From the NCBI RefSeq assembly GCF_900115775.1, contig NZ_FOXS01000006.1, positions 186,001-250,000 on the forward strand: a stretch of DNA of 64,000 nt. Reading direction: 5' to 3'. Below the pieces are notes generated by a model that was not told the origin of the DNA, ran no database searches, and was given only the letters and a program-made list of their open reading frames with translations. A program made the position numbers and the translations under genes. This document shows, in pieces, positions 42,929 to 53,100 of the stretch (position 1 is the first letter of the stretch; every line of letters begins with the position of its first letter). This stretch comes from Hymenobacter arizonensis (GTDB taxonomy: Bacteria; Bacteroidota; Bacteroidia; Cytophagales; Hymenobacteraceae).

Positions 42929-44818
42929 CTATTCTGCCATGTCTTGCTCGTACGGCAAGTTAGAAGACTGCGTCTTCGAGTACGGTACGTTTTGCGGAAT
43001 GAAGTCCACTTCCGAGCCGGGCTTGCTATAATCGTAAGGCCAACGGTAAACAGCAGGAATCTCGCCGGGCCAGTTGCCGTGACCGGGGTTGACCGGCGTA
43101 GTCCACTCCAGCGTAGTCGAATTCCAGGGGTTCTGGGTAGCACGACGGCCGCGGAAGATGCTGTAGAAGAAGTTGAAGATGAAAATGAACTGGCCGAAGA
43201 AGGCAAGGATGGCCGCAATAGAGATGAACTTGTTCAAGTCAGCGAATTGCGAGAAGGCATCAAAGCCAGTCCAAGCATAGTAACGACGGGGGAAACCGGC
43301 AATTCCCACGTAGTGCATTGGCATGAACACCAAGTAAACACCCACGAAAGTCAACCAGAAGTGGATATAGCCAAGCTTCTCATCCATCATGCGTCCAAAC
43401 ATTTTTGGGAACCAGTGATAGACACCAGCAAACAAACCAAAGAATGCCGAGCTACCCATTACTAGGTGGAAGTGAGCTACCACGAAGTAGGTGTTGTGCA
43501 TCTGAATGTCAAGGGTAGCGTTACCGAGGATGATACCGGTCAAACCACCTGCAATAAACAACGACACGAAGCCGATAGAGAAGAGCATGGCCGCAGTGAA
43601 GCGGATATTACCACGCCACAGGGTAGCCAACCAGTTAAACACTTTCACACCCGAGGGAACGGCGATAATCAAGGTCAGGAACATGAAGACCGAACCAAGG
43701 AAAGGGTTCATGCCCGTCACGAACATGTGGTGAGCCCACACAACGAACGAAAGCAACGAAATGCCAATCAGCGAGCCAATCATAGCGCGGTAGCCGAAAA
43801 TAGGCTTGCGTGCATTGGTAGCCAATACCTCCGAAACCATGCCCATGGCAGGCATAATTACGATGTACACTTCAGGGTGACCCAAGAACCAGAACAAGTG
43901 CTGGAACAAAACGGGCGAGCCACCTTGGTTGCTCAAGGCCTGACCAGCGATGTAGATGTCAGACAAGAAGAACGACGTGCCGAACGAGCGGTCAAAAATC
44001 AGCAGCAGAGCAGCCGAGAATAGCACTGGGAACGACAGGATACCCAAGATAGCCGTCAGGAAGAAGGCCCAGATGGTAAGTGGCAGCTTGCTCATGCTCA
44101 TGCCACGGGTACGCATGTTGATAACGGTGGTCACGTAGTTTACGCCACCCAAGAGCTGCGAAACGATAAACAGTGCCATGCTAACCAACCACAAAGTCAT
44201 ACCAGCACCTGAACCAGGAATCGATTGGGGCAATGCGCTAAGTGGAGGATAAATTGTCCAGCCAGCGGATGCGGGTCCAGTCTCAATGAAGAGCGATGAG
44301 AACATTACGATGCTCGACAGGAAGAAGAACCAGTACGAGAGCATGTTCATAAAGCCCGATGCCATGTCGCGGGCACCAACTTGTAGAGGAATCAGGAAGT
44401 TAGAAAACGTACCGCTCAAGCCAGCTGTCAATACAAAGAACACCATGATGGTTCCGTGCATTGTCACGAGTGCGAGGTAGAACTCTGGGTTCAATTTGCC
44501 AGCCTGAATCCACTTGCCCAGGAAGGGAGTTAACCATTGCATCGAACCTTCAGGCCAGCCCAACTGTAAGCGGAACAAGCTCGAAAGAGTGCCACCCAAG
44601 ATGGCCCAAATCATACCCGTAATCAGGAATTGCTTGGCAATGGTCTTGTGGTCTTGGCTGAACACGTACTTCCACAGCCAATGCTGGTCGTGGTGCTCGT
44701 GGTCGTCGTGGTGCAGGTGGTCGCCGTGCTCAGTAGCGGGCACTGGCGAGGAGCCTCTGCCGCCCTGCGCTTCTTGCACGCTTGGCGAGAGATTGGGTTT
44801 GGCTGCCATGTCTGACAT
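42929..44818 (-). CDS. ctaD: Cytochrome c oxidase subunit I
   Basis: 629 aa with twelve or more helices. The low-spin heme and active-site ligands are visible: HGTIMVFFVL (His of heme a), HPEVYIVIMPAMGMVSE (CuB His with the cross-linked Tyr four residues later), WAHHMFVTGM (two CuB His), and HNTYFVVAHFHLVMGSS (heme a3 and heme a His). The His-x-x-x-Tyr form marks an A-type heme-copper oxidase. It forms the catalytic core with CtaC. The N-terminal 40 residues are His-rich (HGDHLHHDDHEHHDQHW). Confidence 0.98.
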   Translation of the reverse strand: MSDMAAKPNLSPSVQEAQGGRGSSPVPATEHGDHLHHDDHEHHDQHWLWKYVFSQDHKTIAKQFLITGMIWAILGGTLSSLFRLQLGWPEGSMQWLTPFLGKWIQAGKLNPEFYLALVTMHGTIMVFFVLTAGLSGTFSNFLIPLQVGARDMASGFMNMLSYWFFFLSSIVMFSSLFIETGPASAGWTIYPPLSALPQSIPGSGAGMTLWLVSMALFIVSQLLGGVNYVTTVINMRTRGMSMSKLPLTIWAFFLTAILGILSFPVLFSAALLLIFDRSFGTSFFLSDIYIAGQALSNQGGSPVLFQHLFWFLGHPEVYIVIMPAMGMVSEVLATNARKPIFGYRAMIGSLIGISLLSFVVWAHHMFVTGMNPFLGSVFMFLTLIIAVPSGVKVFNWLATLWRGNIRFTAAMLFSIGFVSLFIAGGLTGIILGNATLDIQMHNTYFVVAHFHLVMGSSAFFGLFAGVYHWFPKMFGRMMDEKLGYIHFWLTFVGVYLVFMPMHYVGIAGFPRRYYAWTGFDAFSQFADLNKFISIAAILAFFGQFIFIFNFFYSIFRGRRATQNPWNSTTLEWTTPVNPGHGNWPGEIPAVYRWPYDYSKPGSEVDFIPQNVPYSKTQSSNLPYEQDMAE

Positions 44819-44841
44819 AAATGGATACCGTTAATAGTGAT

Positions 44842-45915
44842 TTAGTAGGAAGCAGCCAGTGGCGATGGAGCAGCTTCTTTAGCTTCAGCGGGTTCAGCTA
44901 CTTGTGAAACCGTTGCGGCAGGCTTCTGTTTGAGAGCAGCCAATACTTCTGGATTTTTCTTTGCGAACGACTCCTGAGCGGCGTACCAGTTCTGGTAATC
45001 GTCTGGCTCATCCACAATAACAGTTGCTTTCATAGCGAAGTGGCTACCACCGCATACCTGGTTGCAAGCCAATTCGTAGTTGAAGCCTGGATTGCCCAAC
45101 TTAGCACGCATCTCATCGGTAGTCATTGTTGGCGTGAACCAGAAACGGGTAGGCATGCCAGGTACTGCATACATCTGCACGCGGAAGTGCGGCATGTAAA
45201 CGGCGTGTAGCACGTCGCGCGAACGAATCTTAATCAGGACCGGAACGCCTTTGGGCACGTGGATTTCGTTCGTCGTGAAATCATCAAGAGCAGCATTGTC
45301 GCTCAAGTCAAAACCAAATTCATTAACCGCATCAATCATGCGATAATTAACCACACCCAACTTCATATCGCGGCCAGGGTAGCGAACCAACCAGTTGAAC
45401 TGTTTGCCCATCACTTCAACTACAACCGACTCCTTGGGAGCTGGTCCGGTTATGCGAGTCCAAGCCTTCCAACCTGCGAAAATCAGTGCCGCCATGACAA
45501 TGGCTGGAATGACTGTCCAGATAACTTCAATCTTGTTATTGTGCGCAAAGAAGTAAGCCCGACGGCCTTCTTTGTACTGATACTTGTAAGAGTAGATAAA
45601 AAGCAGAGCTTGCGTGATAAGGAAGGCAACTCCAATCACAGCCATAGTTGTCCAGAACATGCGCTCCATCTCGTGGCCGTGCACAGAGGCAATGGGAGGA
45701 TTCATTTTGTTGAAATTCTCAACGAATGAATAAGCAAACCAAGCGCCACCAAACACCATGAACACGAGCATCAGAATAGCATTTACGCTATTGCTCATGC
45801 CAATATCCCGAGTGAAAGTGCCCGAAAAAATAGAAGTCAGAATCTGCAAGCGAAACAGCAGGCCGAAGACGACCAGCAGCAACACCAACACAAGCACAAT
45901 AGTAAGAGCCGTCAT
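44842..45915 (-). CDS. ctaC: Cytochrome c oxidase subunit II
   Basis: 357 aa. Three helices near the N terminus (ALTIVLVLVLLLVVFGLLF, NSVNAILMLVFMVFGGAWFAYSF and MFWTTMAVIGVAFLITQALLFIYSY) precede the periplasmic cupredoxin domain. The CuA site is C284-N-Q-V-C288-G-G-S-H292-F-A-M295, with VMGKQFNWLVRYPG and the first CuA His in VLHAVYMPHFRVQM. No C-terminal cytochrome c domain is present; the tail is Ala/Pro-rich. A candidate promoter lies at 45954-45982 and is bracketed by an inverted repeat. Confidence 0.97.
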   Translation of the reverse strand: MTALTIVLVLVLLLVVFGLLFRLQILTSIFSGTFTRDIGMSNSVNAILMLVFMVFGGAWFAYSFVENFNKMNPPIASVHGHEMERMFWTTMAVIGVAFLITQALLFIYSYKYQYKEGRRAYFFAHNNKIEVIWTVIPAIVMAALIFAGWKAWTRITGPAPKESVVVEVMGKQFNWLVRYPGRDMKLGVVNYRMIDAVNEFGFDLSDNAALDDFTTNEIHVPKGVPVLIKIRSRDVLHAVYMPHFRVQMYAVPGMPTRFWFTPTMTTDEMRAKLGNPGFNYELACNQVCGGSHFAMKATVIVDEPDDYQNWYAAQESFAKKNPEVLAALKQKPAATVSQVAEPAEAKEAAPSPLAASY

Positions 45916-45944
45916 TATCTGGAATTTGTGAGTTAGGATGCAGA

Positions 45945-45992
45945 AGTCAGAAACAAAGGAAGAGACATGATATCTATACCAACTTTCTGACT
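45945..45992 (-). promoter_or_regulatory. Candidate ctaC promoter bracketed by a 9-bp inverted repeat
   Basis: On the minus strand TTGG (45982-45979) is followed, 18 nt after TTG, by TTCCTTTG (45961-45954), one mismatch from TAnnTTTG. The perfect 9-bp arms AGTCAGAAA (45945-45953) and TTTCTGACT (45984-45992) sit immediately outside the two boxes. The leader would be about 35 nt. The palindrome could be an operator or an intergenic repeat. Confidence 0.45.
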
Positions 45993-46008
45993 CCTATATG
46001 CCAATAAT

Positions 46009-47343
46009 TTACGTGGTGTGGTGAACGCTCTCGTCCAGGAAGGGATGATGAACCGGAACAAGCGAGGCAGAAGCCAGACGGCGAACGAAAAGCATGAGGA
46101 AGGCACCGAGGAAAATGGCCGCAATGCCAATCTCTATTAAGAACCCACTTTCAGCCTTCATAGTGCCCGGCATGAACATCAAATAGAAGTCGGACCAGTG
46201 GCCAATCAGAATGGCAATACAAACGATTTTCATGATAATCATCTGACGCTTGGCATCCCGAGTCATAAGGCCCAAGAATGGAAATACGAAGTTGATAATC
46301 AGGTTGAAAAAGAAGATGCCAGTATAGCGACCTTCAAAGCCTCCTAAGCGCTGGTTGTAGTAAACAGCTTCCTCAGGCAAGTTGGCGTACCATATGAGCA
46401 TGAACTGCGAAAACCAAACGTAAGTCCAAAAGATGCTGAAGCCGAACATCAGCTTGCCCAGGTCATGCAAGTGGTTTGAAGTTAAAGCTTTTAAGTAGCC
46501 TGCTTGTTTCAGGAAAATTGCAGTGAGTGCGATAGCAGCAATACCTGACACCCACCACGAAGCGAATACATACCAGCCAAACATGGTGCTGAACCAGTGT
46601 GTGTCAACCGACATTACCCAGTCCCAGGCCGACATAGACGAGGTTACAGCATAAAGAACCAGGAACAGCGCTGAAACATTAATGCTCTTGTGGAACCAAA
46701 CCGTACCACCCAACTGGTCTTCGGCCAGCGAAAGCTGACGCAGCTTCCAGCTGAAGTATGCCCATATACCGAGGTAGATGATAGTGCGAATGAGGTAGAA
46801 AGGCAGGTTCAGGAAGCCGCTCTTTCCAGCGATGATAGCATCGTAGTTAGGGTTGCCCTTGTCCATAATGCCTTCGTGCGTCCAGTGGAAAATGTCGTGA
46901 CGACCCAACAGAAACACAACCAACAAAATGACCGCGCCGGGAATAATCCAAGCACTCAGAGCCTCTGCAATGCGCTTAATCATTACCGACCAACCAGCGT
47001 AGGCCACGTAGTTGATGGCCATGAACACGGTGCCGATGGTCGACACACCAAGGAAGAAGATGTTGCTGTGCCAAAGGCTTACCAACACACGCTTCTGCCA
47101 AACAGGGCTGCCTTCGTGATGAACTGAAGCTCCAGCGCCATGACCTGCAGATGCGCCAAGGTGCCCTGCAGCTTCAGTAGCGGCAGCATGCTCTCCCTCA
47201 CCAATATGAAAGATGGCAGCTATCAAGCCAAGGATGAGCACCACCACGCCTGCAACGATGATGGTGATAAATGTTTTACGGGCGCCATCCGTAACGACTA
47301 ATTGTTCAGCCGTGGCGCTATTTTGATGCGTCAGAGTTGCCAT
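46009..47343 (-). CDS. actF: Alternative complex III membrane subunit ActF
   Basis: 444 aa with about ten helices. After a short soluble N terminus the first helix is TFITIIVAGVVVLILGLIAAIF, followed by a His/Gly/Ala-rich loop. Later segments such as SAWIIPGAVILLVVFLLGRHDIFHWTHEGIMDK, VTSSMSAWDWVMSVDTHWFSTMFGWYVFASWW and FGFSIFWTYVWFSQFMLIWYANLPEE are the family signature (quinol:cytochrome c oxidoreductase quinone-binding subunit 2, NrfD-related). It belongs to the membrane part of complex ActABCDEF. It is 3 nt from actE. Confidence 0.93.
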   Translation of the reverse strand: MATLTHQNSATAEQLVVTDGARKTFITIIVAGVVVLILGLIAAIFHIGEGEHAAATEAAGHLGASAGHGAGASVHHEGSPVWQKRVLVSLWHSNIFFLGVSTIGTVFMAINYVAYAGWSVMIKRIAEALSAWIIPGAVILLVVFLLGRHDIFHWTHEGIMDKGNPNYDAIIAGKSGFLNLPFYLIRTIIYLGIWAYFSWKLRQLSLAEDQLGGTVWFHKSINVSALFLVLYAVTSSMSAWDWVMSVDTHWFSTMFGWYVFASWWVSGIAAIALTAIFLKQAGYLKALTSNHLHDLGKLMFGFSIFWTYVWFSQFMLIWYANLPEEAVYYNQRLGGFEGRYTGIFFFNLIINFVFPFLGLMTRDAKRQMIIMKIVCIAILIGHWSDFYLMFMPGTMKAESGFLIEIGIAAIFLGAFLMLFVRRLASASLVPVHHPFLDESVHHTT

Positions 47344-47346
47344 AGG

Positions 47347-48147
47347 TTATTTCGTGCCGGAGGAGAAATGGGTTACGCCCGAGCCATTGGGAGCAATGGA
47401 GTGCATTTGACCGGGAGATGCAGCACCTTGCCCCGGGGTTGCGGACGCTTTATTAGCTTGCGCCTCGCCTACTGGACCCTGATAAGCGCGGTCAGTCAGC
47501 TCAGTTGGGCTAGCATTAGCAGTGCCAGTGCTTGTAGTAGGACCTTGTGCAACGAGTTTCTCGAGTGCATCAGGGCCTTCGCCACGCTGAAGTACCCGCA
47601 CATACATGGCAATCTTCCAACGCTCCTCAGGGTTCACAATCGAACCATGCGGCATCATGCGGTTACGTCCCCACTGAATGACGTGGTAGATGTGGCCGTC
47701 GTTCATGGTTTTGTAAGCCCCAGCCGCGTAGTTGGGAACACCTTTGAACTTAGCGCCAACTGGGCCATCGCCAGCTCCTGCTTCACCGTGGCAGTGCGAG
47801 CAGATCCGAGTATAAAGCACCTTTCCTTCTTCCAAGTTTGCCTTGGTATAAGGGTAAGGATTGCGAAGCTTGCGCTCAGCGATACCCACACTATCTTTTG
47901 GAATGTGGTTGTAATAATCGAGCTTGCCCAATGGCACAGTGGCAATTGGTGGGGTGCGCTGATTAATGCCGAAAGCATTGACTTTGTTAAAGTTCGTTTG
48001 CTTAAGCGGCTCGTAAGGGATGGGGTCGTACATCTCTGGCGCGTACTGCACGCCCGGGTCATCAGGCCGAGGAGTACAAGCCGGAGCAAGCCCTAGGGAT
48101 AAGAACAGCGCCGAAACGCGCAAGCTCAGGTTCAGCGTATGCTTCAT
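47347..48147 (-). CDS. actE: Alternative complex III monoheme cytochrome c ActE
   Basis: 266 aa with a lipoprotein-type signal (LALGLAPAC; the cysteine near residue 24). The heme site is C116-S-H-C-H120 in CSHCHGEAGAGDG, and a methionine ligand is likely in IQWGRNRMMPHGS. The Ala/Thr/Gly-rich C-terminal 60 residues look disordered. It receives electrons from the ActA hemes and passes them to the oxidase. Its start overlaps the actD stop (TAATG). Confidence 0.93.
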   Translation of the reverse strand: MKHTLNLSLRVSALFLSLGLAPACTPRPDDPGVQYAPEMYDPIPYEPLKQTNFNKVNAFGINQRTPPIATVPLGKLDYYNHIPKDSVGIAERKLRNPYPYTKANLEEGKVLYTRICSHCHGEAGAGDGPVGAKFKGVPNYAAGAYKTMNDGHIYHVIQWGRNRMMPHGSIVNPEERWKIAMYVRVLQRGEGPDALEKLVAQGPTTSTGTANASPTELTDRAYQGPVGEAQANKASATPGQGAASPGQMHSIAPNGSGVTHFSSGTK

Positions 48148-48674
48148 TATTTAGTGGTCATTTCTTTTTGGTTGACTTCTGAAGCGCCGTTATCGCGCAG
48201 CAGTTGAGTCAGCCGAGAAAATTGCGAGCTGGTTTCATCCAGTTCGATGGCCATTACGAATTTGTCGTCGGTTGCACGCACGTCCATTACTGGCACTTTG
48301 GGGCGAGGATATAGCCCCGTGATAGTGAAGAACGTCAGCGCCATGCCGTGGCAAGTGAAGAAAACGGTCAATTCGAATGCAACCGGAATAAAGGCGGGCA
48401 GCGCAATGTGCGGTTTGCCACCAATAATCATTGGCCAGTCGAAACCAAGCATGTAAATCTGCATCCACAGCGCAAAGGACAAACCGGTCATGCCGAAAAA
48501 GAAAGCGGCAATAGGGAGGCGCGAACGTTCAATGCCGAGAGCATCGTCGATTCCGTGAACAGGATAGGGCGAGAACACATCGTAAATCTTCACACCGGCG
48601 GCGCGAACATTTTCTACGGCGTGCAGCAGCACGTCTTCGTCTTCGAAGATGCCGAGGGCATAGCGCTTAGTCAT
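48147..48674 (-). CDS. actD: Alternative complex III subunit ActD (DUF3341)
   Basis: 175 aa with two helices (LPIAAFFFGMTGLSFALWMQIY and IPVAFELTVFFTCHGMALTFFTIT). The start KRYALGIFEDEDVLLHAVENVRAAGVKIYDVFSPYPVHGIDDALG is the DUF3341 signature. The C-terminal part (DDKFVMAIELDETSSQFSRLTQLLRDNGASEVN) is soluble. It overlaps actC by 8 nt and actE by 1 nt. Confidence 0.95.
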   Translation of the reverse strand: MTKRYALGIFEDEDVLLHAVENVRAAGVKIYDVFSPYPVHGIDDALGIERSRLPIAAFFFGMTGLSFALWMQIYMLGFDWPMIIGGKPHIALPAFIPVAFELTVFFTCHGMALTFFTITGLYPRPKVPVMDVRATDDKFVMAIELDETSSQFSRLTQLLRDNGASEVNQKEMTTK

Positions 48675-50127
48675 GCTTATTGTAGTTTACGGGTGCCGAA
48701 GCAGGAGCCCCGTGAATGGCAGGTTGAGGAGCGGGAGTAGCGTGGGCAGCCTTTTGCGGATTGTAAGTCGGGCCATTGTCCACAGTATACTTCAAGATGG
48801 TCTTCACTTCGGCCATGTTAATAACAGGGAAGAACTTGGCGAAAAGGAGGAACAGTGTGAAGAACAAGCCGAGGGTACCCACGTAGAGCCCGATGTCGAT
48901 GATAGAAGGCGAGAACATAGCCCAGCTCGATGGCAAGTAGTCACGGTGCAGCGAGGTCACGATGATTACGAAGCGCTCAAACCACATACCGATGTTCACG
49001 ATTATCGAGAGCACGAAAGTCAGCGGGATGCTGTAGCGTACCCGGCGAATCCACACCAGCTGCGGAGTGATTACGTTGCAGGTCATCATAGCGGCATAAG
49101 ACCACCAGTACGGACCCGTAGCACGGTTGATGAAAGCATACTGCTCAAACTCAACCTGCGAGTACCAAGCAATGAAGAACTCTGTGATGTAAGCCACACC
49201 TACAATAGAGCCGGTTACCATCATGATTTTGTTCATGAGGGCAATGTGCTCCAGGGTGATGTAATCTTCCAGACGGAACACCACGCGAGTAATCAGCATC
49301 AGCGTGAGTACCATGGCGAAGCCCGAGAAGATGGCACCTGCTACGAAGTAGGGAGGAAAGATGGTGGTGTGCCAGCCTGGTACGACAGAGGTAGCAAAGT
49401 CCATCGATACAATGGTGTGTACCGAGAGTACCAGGGGTGTCGAAACACCGGCCAGAATCAGCGACACTGTCTCGTAGCGAGACCAAGCCTTGGCCGAACC
49501 TTTCCAACCGAAGCTCAGCATCGAGTAGCTAAACTTGGCAATAGAACCCTTCGCACGGTCACGGATAGTAGCAAAGTCTGGAATCAGACCAATGTACCAG
49601 AATACCAGAGACACCGTGAAGTAAGTCGAGATAGCGAATACGTCCCACAGCAGTGGCGAATTGAAGTTCACCCATAGCGAACCGAATGTGTTCTGGAATG
49701 GGAACACCCAATAAGCCAACCATGGGCGACCCATGTGAAGAACTGGGAACATGGCGGCGCAGATTACGGCGAAAATCGTCATAGCTTCTGCAGCCCGGTT
49801 GATGGAGGAACGCCACTTCTGGCGGAACAGCAACAGTACCGCCGAAATCAGCGTGCCTGCGTGGCCGATACCTACCCACCACACGAAGTTGGTAATGTCC
49901 CAGGCCCAGTTTACGGTTTTGTTCAGGCCCCACTCTCCGATGCCGTACCACACAGTGCGGTATACAGAATAGAAAAAGATACCCAGGAAAAACAGAGCTA
50001 CGCTTAGGGCAGCCATCCAACGGATGTTGGGCTTGGCTTCTACCTGGTAGCAGATGTCTTGCGTTACGTCGTGTAGCGTTTTACCCCCGGTTACGAGCGG
50101 CTCGCGTACGGCTGATACGTGCTGCAT
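48667..50127 (-). CDS. actC: Alternative complex III quinone-binding membrane subunit ActC (NrfD-like)
   Basis: 486 aa with about ten helices. The NrfD/PsrC family is seen in WAWDITNFVWWVGIGHAGTLISAVLLLFRQKWRSSINRAAEAMTIFAVICAAMFPVLHMGRPW, the segment that holds the quinone site, and in RYETVSLILAGVSTPLVLSVHTIVSMDFATSVVPGWHTTIFPPYFVAGAIFSGFAMV. The tail is Ala/Pro-rich. It oxidises menaquinol in the membrane and lies directly downstream of actB. Confidence 0.96.
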   Translation of the reverse strand: MQHVSAVREPLVTGGKTLHDVTQDICYQVEAKPNIRWMAALSVALFFLGIFFYSVYRTVWYGIGEWGLNKTVNWAWDITNFVWWVGIGHAGTLISAVLLLFRQKWRSSINRAAEAMTIFAVICAAMFPVLHMGRPWLAYWVFPFQNTFGSLWVNFNSPLLWDVFAISTYFTVSLVFWYIGLIPDFATIRDRAKGSIAKFSYSMLSFGWKGSAKAWSRYETVSLILAGVSTPLVLSVHTIVSMDFATSVVPGWHTTIFPPYFVAGAIFSGFAMVLTLMLITRVVFRLEDYITLEHIALMNKIMMVTGSIVGVAYITEFFIAWYSQVEFEQYAFINRATGPYWWSYAAMMTCNVITPQLVWIRRVRYSIPLTFVLSIIVNIGMWFERFVIIVTSLHRDYLPSSWAMFSPSIIDIGLYVGTLGLFFTLFLLFAKFFPVINMAEVKTILKYTVDNGPTYNPQKAAHATPAPQPAIHGAPASAPVNYNKHD

Positions 50128-50148
50128 AATCTTATAGGTTAGTGATTA

Positions 50149-53100
50149 TTAAGCGTTTTCTTTAGCGAAGAACTCTGATTCTGCATTGCGAATCTTGGTC
50201 AAGTAGGTCACGTTCGGCTGCACGTTGATGGATTCCAAAGCGTGGAAAGCACGTTCGCCATCCTCACGACGCATCAACTGGCTGATGCGGCTGTTTGGGT
50301 CGCGCATGTCGCCGAACACAATAGCCTCCGTCGGGCACGACTGGGCGCAGGCCGAAACAATTTCACCGTCCATGGGACGACGCTTCTGCTTCTTGGCTTC
50401 GAGTTTACCCAACTGGATGCGCTGAATGCAGAACGAGCATTTCTCCATGACGCCACGGGCGCGAACAGTTACGTCGGGGTTCAACACCATGCGGCCGAGG
50501 TCCGTGAACATGTGTCCGTTAACGGTTTCAAACTTCTCATTGGAGTAGTAAGAGAACCAGTTGAAGCGACGCACTTTGTATGGGCAGTTGTTGGCGCAGT
50601 AGCGAGTTCCAATGCAACGGTTGTACGTCATTTGGTTCAGACCTTCCGAGCTGTGCGTGGTTGCCAATACTGGACATACCGTTTCGCAAGGTGCATGGTT
50701 GCACTGCTGGCACATCATCGGCTGGAAGATAACCTGTGGGTTGTCAGACGGGTCCTCCATGGCAGCGTAGGTACCAACTTTGCCTACGGTCTCAAACTCA
50801 TCCTTGTGGTGGTCTGAGCTATAGTAGCGGTCAATACGCATCCAGTGCATTTCGCGGCGGTTAATAACCTCCTGCTTGCCCACTACGGCGGTGTTGTTCT
50901 CAGTCTGACAGCCAATCACGCACGAGCCGCAGCCAATGCACGAATTAAGGTCTATCATCATCCCCCAATGGTGGTTGTTGTACTGGTAGTCCTGCCACAG
51001 CGAAACCTTGTTGGGCTTCTCCAAGCCATCAGGCGTAGCAACTTTCTCGTACTCAGTTACCTCCTTAGGATTCTTAATGTACTGGGCCAGGGTGTTCTCT
51101 TGAACAACTGGCTTGCGGTCCATTATGGTATGGTGAGTCTGGGTTTGGGCGATGGGTGAAGTAGCATCCGTCTTCTTCAACGTTACCACATTGCGGTACA
51201 TCAAACCATTTGAGGCCGCCATCGCCAGCGGAGCTGCATTTGCTCCCACTTGGTCGCCGGCTTTGCCAGACTGCGTACGGCCGTAACCGAGCGCTATACC
51301 CACAGTGCCATTGGCTTGACCAGGCTGAATCAACACGGGCAGCTCAACGGTGTAACCGTTAGCAGTCACTTGAATTACATCGCCTTGCTCCCACTCGTTG
51401 TCAACTGCCATTTTGCGTGGCACGGCAACGTAATTACCCCAGGTAGCTTTAGAAACCGGGTCGGGCAATTCTTGCAGGAAAGGGTTGTTAGCTTCGCAAC
51501 CAGCAGCGCCCAGACCTACTTTTTCATACAGAGCCAATTCAACAGCGTTGGCAGCAGTCTTAGGAGCACGGCCAATCTGGTCGATAGCTGCTGCAGGGCT
51601 CAGTGCAGCGGTTGTTGCAGGGGCAGCAGCTAGTGCCGTACCGGTAGCAACACCATCGTGCACCACCTTATCCCAAGCGGCGTCGTTGGGGGTCAGGGCA
51701 CGCCAAGTGGCGCGCAGGTACTGATAATACGTCGTGTTATTTCCAGCCCAACGCAACAGGCTTTCCTGACCCTGGCGCGTTGAGAACAGCGGCGTAATGA
51801 CGGGCTGAGCCAAGCTCAAGAAGCCGCGCTTAGGCTCATAGTCGTTCCACGATTCCAGCCAGTGGCTATCGGGAGCAGCGTATTGGCAAAGCGCACCGGT
51901 TTCGTCCAACCGGTCGTTCATGGAAATAGTCAGGGGCACTTTGGCAATGCCTGACTTTACCTTGGCACCCAATGGGTGGTTGAATACGGGGTTGGCGTTG
52001 TAGAAAATGACTGCACCAACGCTGCCGTTGTTCATGTCATTCACTAAAGCCGCCATGCGAGCGTCGTCGCCTTGGCGGACATAGCTCGGGGCATTAGGAT
52101 TGATGGTAGTTCCAACGCTACCCAGTGCCGCGTTCATAGCAGTTACCAGAGCCTGAACAGCTGGGTCGTTTGAACCAGAAATTACTAGGCTGGCGCCACG
52201 ATTGGCAGTCAGGTCCCGCGCAGCTTGGGTGAGTTTGTCGTTTTTGTAGGCTGAGGCACCACCAGCACCGGTTACGGCATTGTACAATGCTAAAGCAACC
52301 TGGCCCATTTCCGAAGGCTTCACTGGCACACGGATGTCCGCGTTACAGCCGCTAAGGGTCATGGCAGTTTCGAACTGGTAGTGGCGCGACATCGTGCGCT
52401 TGTCCCGGTTCACTTTGCGAGTCATGGCGTACTGACGGCCATATTCAACAGGTGAAATCCAAGTACCAAGGAAGTCGGCATCGAGGCTCACGACGATGTT
52501 GGCACGGCTGAAATCATAGCCGGGTACCGTTCCACCGTTGGCTTGCAGCAAAGCTGACGCCGACTGCGCGTCATACATGACGTGCGTGGTGTTGGGGTAA
52601 CGAGCGGCAAACTCAGCAATAGCCCGCTTAGTAGTAGGGCTAATGATGGTGGGCGAAACAATGGCAATACGACCGGTGGTAGCAGCCAGTTTGCTGCGCA
52701 CTGCTCGGTCAAAAGCAGCTACTTCCGCCTTCTCATAGCCATTGCCCGATTTGATGGCAAAGTTTTGCAGACGACCACCGTCGTAGAGGCTCAAAACAGC
52801 AGCTTGCGCCCGTGCCGACAAACCACCGTTGGTGATGGGCGACTCAGGGTTGCCTTCTAGCTTAATCGGCCGACCCTCGCGGGTCTTCACCAACACGGCG
52901 TTGTAGTCAGCGCCGGTGAAGTAGGTCGAAGCGTAGAAGTTGGAGATGGCCGGGTCAATCTCCTCAGGTTTATTCAAATAAGGGATGGCCTTGCGAACAG
53001 GTGCTTCGCAGGATGCCAAGGTGGCCGCAGCCACACCAAAACCCATTAGTTTGAGGAAGTCGCGACGAGGAGCCGCAGTAGCATCTTTGCTCGCGTGGCT

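Noticed and set aside
48673..49677. 334-aa open frame on the plus strand
   Set aside because: It is antisense to actC and has no domain features.
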